From assembly GCF_014174515.1 (NCBI RefSeq), contig NZ_JACJUG010000020.1, positions 1 through 64,000 on the forward strand: a stretch of 64,000 bases of DNA, in the 5' to 3' direction. Both the position numbers and the translations under genes were made by a program. Positions 61,704 through 64,000 of the stretch are shown here, piece by piece (within the stretch, counting starts at the first letter, position 1; every line of letters begins with the position of its first letter). The DNA comes from Mitsuaria sp. WAJ17 (GTDB lineage: Bacteria; Pseudomonadota; Gammaproteobacteria; Burkholderiales; Burkholderiaceae_C). The notes beneath the pieces are model-generated. The model did no database searches. It saw only the letters and a program-made list of their open reading frames with translations, and was not told where the DNA came from.

Positions 61704-62288
61704 TCAGCGCAGCTTGTCGGCCGCTGCAGCGATCGCTGCCTTGAGCTTCACCAGCATGTTCTCGGTCGCGCGGCGGGCCGCCAGGGAGAAATCGCCCTTG
61801 AACTCGCTGAACTCCGCACGGCCTTCGCCCTGTGCGGAGATCTGGGTGACCGGCTTGCCCGCGCTGTCCTCGACGGCCAGCGTGAGCTGGACGGTGAAGA
61901 CGGTGGGCGGCCAGGTGACCAGGCTGTCGGAGTACGAGGTCGTCGTGATCGTGGGCTTGATGATGAACTGCTGCTCGGCGGCCTTGGGGCTGCCCAGCGT
62001 CTCGATGCGGCTGGCCTCAGAGAAGGACTGTCCCAGCACCACGTACAGGCCGGTCTCCAGGTCGCGGTAGGGCAGGTAGCTCACCTTGTCGCCACCACCG
62101 CCGGGAGTGATGACTTCGCGGGTGCGGTCTTCCGGGCTGATGTAGTAGCCGACCTTCTTCGGGATCTTCTCGACCTTGACCTGCTCCAGGGCGGCCGACA
62201 CATTGGGCGTGAGGCTGATGGGGTGGGCGCAGCCGGTGGCCATCACCACGAGGAACAGCGAGACGAGATACAGAGCAAGACGTTTCAT
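61704..62288 (-). CDS. Putative outer-membrane lipoprotein
   Basis: This 194-residue lipoprotein has signal LALYLVSLFLVVMATGC, with lipobox Cys at residue 20. The mature part contains EKIPKKVGYYISPEDRTREVITPGGGGDKVSYLPYRDLETGLYVVLGQSF, a strand-rich core (FIIKPTITTTSYSDSLVTWPPTVFTVQLTLAVED) and a C-terminal amphipathic helix. This resembles small lipoproteins of the LptE/'curli-adjacent' size class, but I recognise no named family. It pairs with the next minus-strand lipoprotein gene upstream, 27 bases away, in a probable operon. Confidence 0.8.
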   Translation of the reverse strand: MKRLALYLVSLFLVVMATGCAHPISLTPNVSAALEQVKVEKIPKKVGYYISPEDRTREVITPGGGGDKVSYLPYRDLETGLYVVLGQSFSEASRIETLGSPKAAEQQFIIKPTITTTSYSDSLVTWPPTVFTVQLTLAVEDSAGKPVTQISAQGEGRAEFSEFKGDFSLAARRATENMLVKLKAAIAAAADKLR

Positions 62289-62315
62289 GGGTAGATGCAG
62301 GGTCTGGGGTGGAGA

Positions 62316-62882
62316 TCAGCGCAGGGCCTTGACGAATTCCGGGTCAGTCAGCAGCTCCTTCAGGACTTGCTGGACCAGCAGCGGGTACTGGTTGCGGGCC
62401 TTGGGGATGGCGACGGCGCCGACAAAGGACGACTCCCACTGGGCCTGCGCGCGCTTCACGGCGCTGTAGCGTTCCTGACCGTCACGCTTGAGCACGAAGC
62501 GCGCTTCGATCTCGCCGGAGTTGGTCGAGAAGCCGCCGGCGGCGATGTCGTTCTTCAGCAGGGAGCCGGTGATCTCAAAGGGCGACTTGGGATCCAGCTT
62601 GCCGGCCAGGGACAGCTCGGCCCGCAGGGCTTCGGCCAGGTAGGCCGCGTAGTTGCCGCCCACGGGCGACACCATGTTGTCGGCGCGCAGGCTGATCGAG
62701 GTGGCGCCGCTACCGCTCATGGCCAGCTGGAACTCGCCGACGGATGTGGCCGCCAGCTTCTTCAGGCTTTCAGCGTTCTCGACCGATGCGGTGTACACGG
62801 GGGCCGGCGTGGTGCAGGCGCTCAGCAGGGCCAGGGCGGCCGCGGCGGCCAGGACGCCGATACGACGGTGAATGATGATCAT
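62316..62882 (-). CDS. Putative lipoprotein, first gene of a two-lipoprotein operon
   Basis: This 188-residue lipoprotein has signal RRIGVLAAAAALALLSAC (Cys at about residue 22) followed by TTPAPVY. The mature sequence has ALRAELSLAGKLDPKSPFEITGSLLKNDIAAGG and GEIEARFVLKRDGQERYSAVKRAQAQWESSFVGAVAIPKA, a pattern shared with proteins that resist proteolysis or bind at the outer membrane; no specific function can be assigned. A strong GAGGAGG ribosome site lies seven bases before the ATG at 62882. An upstream frame extension to 62996 is not supported. Confidence 0.82.
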   Translation of the reverse strand: MIIIHRRIGVLAAAAALALLSACTTPAPVYTASVENAESLKKLAATSVGEFQLAMSGSGATSISLRADNMVSPVGGNYAAYLAEALRAELSLAGKLDPKSPFEITGSLLKNDIAAGGFSTNSGEIEARFVLKRDGQERYSAVKRAQAQWESSFVGAVAIPKARNQYPLLVQQVLKELLTDPEFVKALR

Positions 62883-62979
62883 GCGATCCTCCTCTACAGT
62901 TTTTTGGGTTGGGGAGGATACAGGCTTTTCTGTCGGTATTCGTTGGTACCTCTTTGTATCTGCTTGCGGCATTCGCACG

Positions 62980-62999
62980 CCCTTGCGCCAGCGCAAGGG
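62980..62999. repeat. Short inverted repeat after the DUF885 gene
   Basis: CCCTTGCG-CCAG-CGCAAGGG is an eight-pair hairpin ten bases past the stop of the minus-strand DUF885 gene. It lacks a T tract, so it is at best a weak or Rho-assisted terminator. Confidence 0.45.
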
Positions 63000-63008
63000 A
63001 CGCAGGTC

Positions 63009-64000
63009 TCAGGCAACGCGGGATGCCGTGACGGACGCGATCCACCCGCTGACCCGCCGCTCCAGCACCTCCAGCGGCACCGCCCCGCCCGCCAGCACGG
63101 CATCGTGGAAGGCCCGCGGATCAAAGCGCTCGCCCAGGGCCTGCTCGGCGCGGCTGCGCAGGGCCAGCAGGTGCAGCTGGCCGATCTTGTAGGACAGGGC
63201 CTGGGCCGGCCAGCCGATGTAGCGGTCGATTTCGTTGACGATATCGACCTCGGTCTTGGCCGCATGGGCACGGAAGTAGGCGATCGCCTCCTCGCGCGTC
63301 CAGCGCATCGCATGGATGCCGGTGTCCACCACCAGGCGTACGGCCCGCCACATGTCATAGGTCAGTTGGCCGAAGTGGGAGAAGGGGTCGCGGTAGAGGC
63401 CCAGCTCGTAGCCCAGGCGCTCGGCATAGAGCGCCCAGCCCTCCAGATAGCCGTTGTAGGCCGCGAAGCGCCGGAACTTCGGCAGCGTGCCCTGCTCCTG
63501 GGCCAGCGCGATCTGCAGGTGGTGGCCGGGCACGGCCTCGTGCGCGGTCAGCACTTCCACCTCGTACAGCGGGCGCATCTCCGGGCGGTAGAGGTTGACG
63601 TAGTAGTAGCCGGCGCGGCGTCCGTCCTCCGAAGGCCCGGAGTAATAGGCCGCCGTGGTGTTGGGCGCGCTGGTGTCCGGAATGGGCCGCACGCCATAGG
63701 GGGTGCGCGGCAGCGTGCCGAAGAGCTTGGGCAGCTCGGGGTCGATGCGCTTGCAGGCCAGCACGTAGGCGGCGAAGAGGGAGTCGGCGTCCGGCGCGTA
63801 GAAGCGCGGGTCCGTGCGCAGCCACTCGAAGAAATCCTGCAGGCTGCCCTCGAAGTCCAGGGACTGCATCACGGCCTGCATCTCGCCCTGGATGCGCGCC
63901 ACCTCGGCCAGGCCGATCTGGTGGATGTCCTCGGCGCTCAGTGCGGTGCTGGTGTGGTGCGCGATGCGGTTGGCGTAATAGGCCTCGCCCTGGGGGCTGT
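63009..64000 (-). CDS. DUF885-family metallopeptidase (partial, N-terminus beyond the window)
   Basis: The visible 330 residues are the C-terminal part of a DUF885 protein, a zinc-peptidase-like family usually of 550-620 residues. The motif TAHEAVPGHHLQIALAQEQ carries HExxxxH-like metal ligands, and GYLEGWALYAERLGYELGLY gives the downstream Glu. YMWRAVRLVVDTGIHAMRWTREEAIAYF and EIDRYIGWPAQALSYKIGQLHLLALR complete the fold. The frame stays open to the window edge (reading YYANRIAHHTSTALSAEDIHQIGLAEVARI before the first in-frame GTG), so that GTG is not the true start. Substrate unknown. Confidence 0.92.
   Translation of the reverse strand, partial: SPQGEAYYANRIAHHTSTALSAEDIHQIGLAEVARIQGEMQAVMQSLDFEGSLQDFFEWLRTDPRFYAPDADSLFAAYVLACKRIDPELPKLFGTLPRTPYGVRPIPDTSAPNTTAAYYSGPSEDGRRAGYYYVNLYRPEMRPLYEVEVLTAHEAVPGHHLQIALAQEQGTLPKFRRFAAYNGYLEGWALYAERLGYELGLYRDPFSHFGQLTYDMWRAVRLVVDTGIHAMRWTREEAIAYFRAHAAKTEVDIVNEIDRYIGWPAQALSYKIGQLHLLALRSRAEQALGERFDPRAFHDAVLAGGAVPLEVLERRVSGWIASVTASRVA

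Overview
The window is a GC-rich, densely coding stretch of chromosome from a betaproteobacterium of the Burkholderiales. The best fit is the Roseateles/Rubrivivax/Leptothrix side of the order; this is inferred from protein style and gene order, with no 16S gene to test it. The neighbourhood recA-recX-DUF2889-sucC-sucD-terC-pilA, a PEP-CTERM protein, and the kinase/sensor families all point the same way. I see no rRNA, tRNA, CRISPR array, prophage or intact insertion sequence.

Region 1 (1-13.9 kb) is housekeeping and signalling. It holds the end of mrdA and rodA (cell elongation), a two-component system on the minus strand, and recA with a perfect LexA box. These are followed by an NTF2-like protein, an unusually long recX, a DUF2889 gene, sucCD, a TerC-family membrane protein, a Ser/Thr kinase - PP2C phosphatase - FHA module, and a metallo-beta-lactamase-fold hydrolase.

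Region 2 (13.9-32.5 kb) is the most interesting part. A sigma-54 driven major type IV pilin gene (pilA) is followed, all on the plus strand and mostly with overlapping stops and starts, by about 18 genes for glycan assembly on lipid monophosphate carriers. They comprise a TMTC-like GT-C membrane protein, a TfpX/TfpZ-type pilin accessory protein, and a GtrA flippase-like protein. DprE1-like and DprE2-like epimerase subunits, a UbiA-type phosphoribosyltransferase and a divergent PAP2 phosphatase together could make polyprenyl-phospho-D-arabinose. There is a second GT-C protein, an ArnC-like glycosyltransferase and an SMR flippase-like protein. An acyl module (ACP, FabG-like SDR, AMP ligase, LuxE-like synthetase, LuxC-like reductase) sits beside a WecD-like N-acyltransferase and WecE. 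A PglL-type O-oligosaccharyltransferase closes the row. I read this as a candidate pilin (or other surface protein) glycosylation system that combines D-arabinose with an unusual acylated 4-amino sugar. That reading is inference.

Region 3 (32.5-46.1 kb) holds moaC, a BepA-like M48 protease, a small YvlD-type membrane protein, and alx preceded by a yybP-ykoY manganese riboswitch. It then has a Fur-controlled iron block: tonB, an FMN alpha-hydroxy-acid oxidase, a Fiu-like catecholate receptor, piuC, a PepSY protein, DUF2271 and DUF4198 proteins, apbE and a membrane-anchored flavodoxin/NADPH reductase.

Region 4 (46.1-64 kb) holds a lysine-rich SWIB protein, a PEP-CTERM protein, uvrA, a class III cyclase-like protein, and a large lipoprotein with an HExxH motif. 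A decayed solute-binding protein follows, then a TonB receptor divergent from a secreted cyanophycinase and an S46 dipeptidyl-peptidase (a likely peptide-scavenging unit), two small lipoproteins, and a DUF885 metallopeptidase cut by the window edge.

A 15-base sequence, GGGGTCAGGTCTTGC or a one-mismatch form, recurs between and inside genes, including a direct in-frame doublet inside the pglL-like gene. It looks like a dispersed REP-type element.
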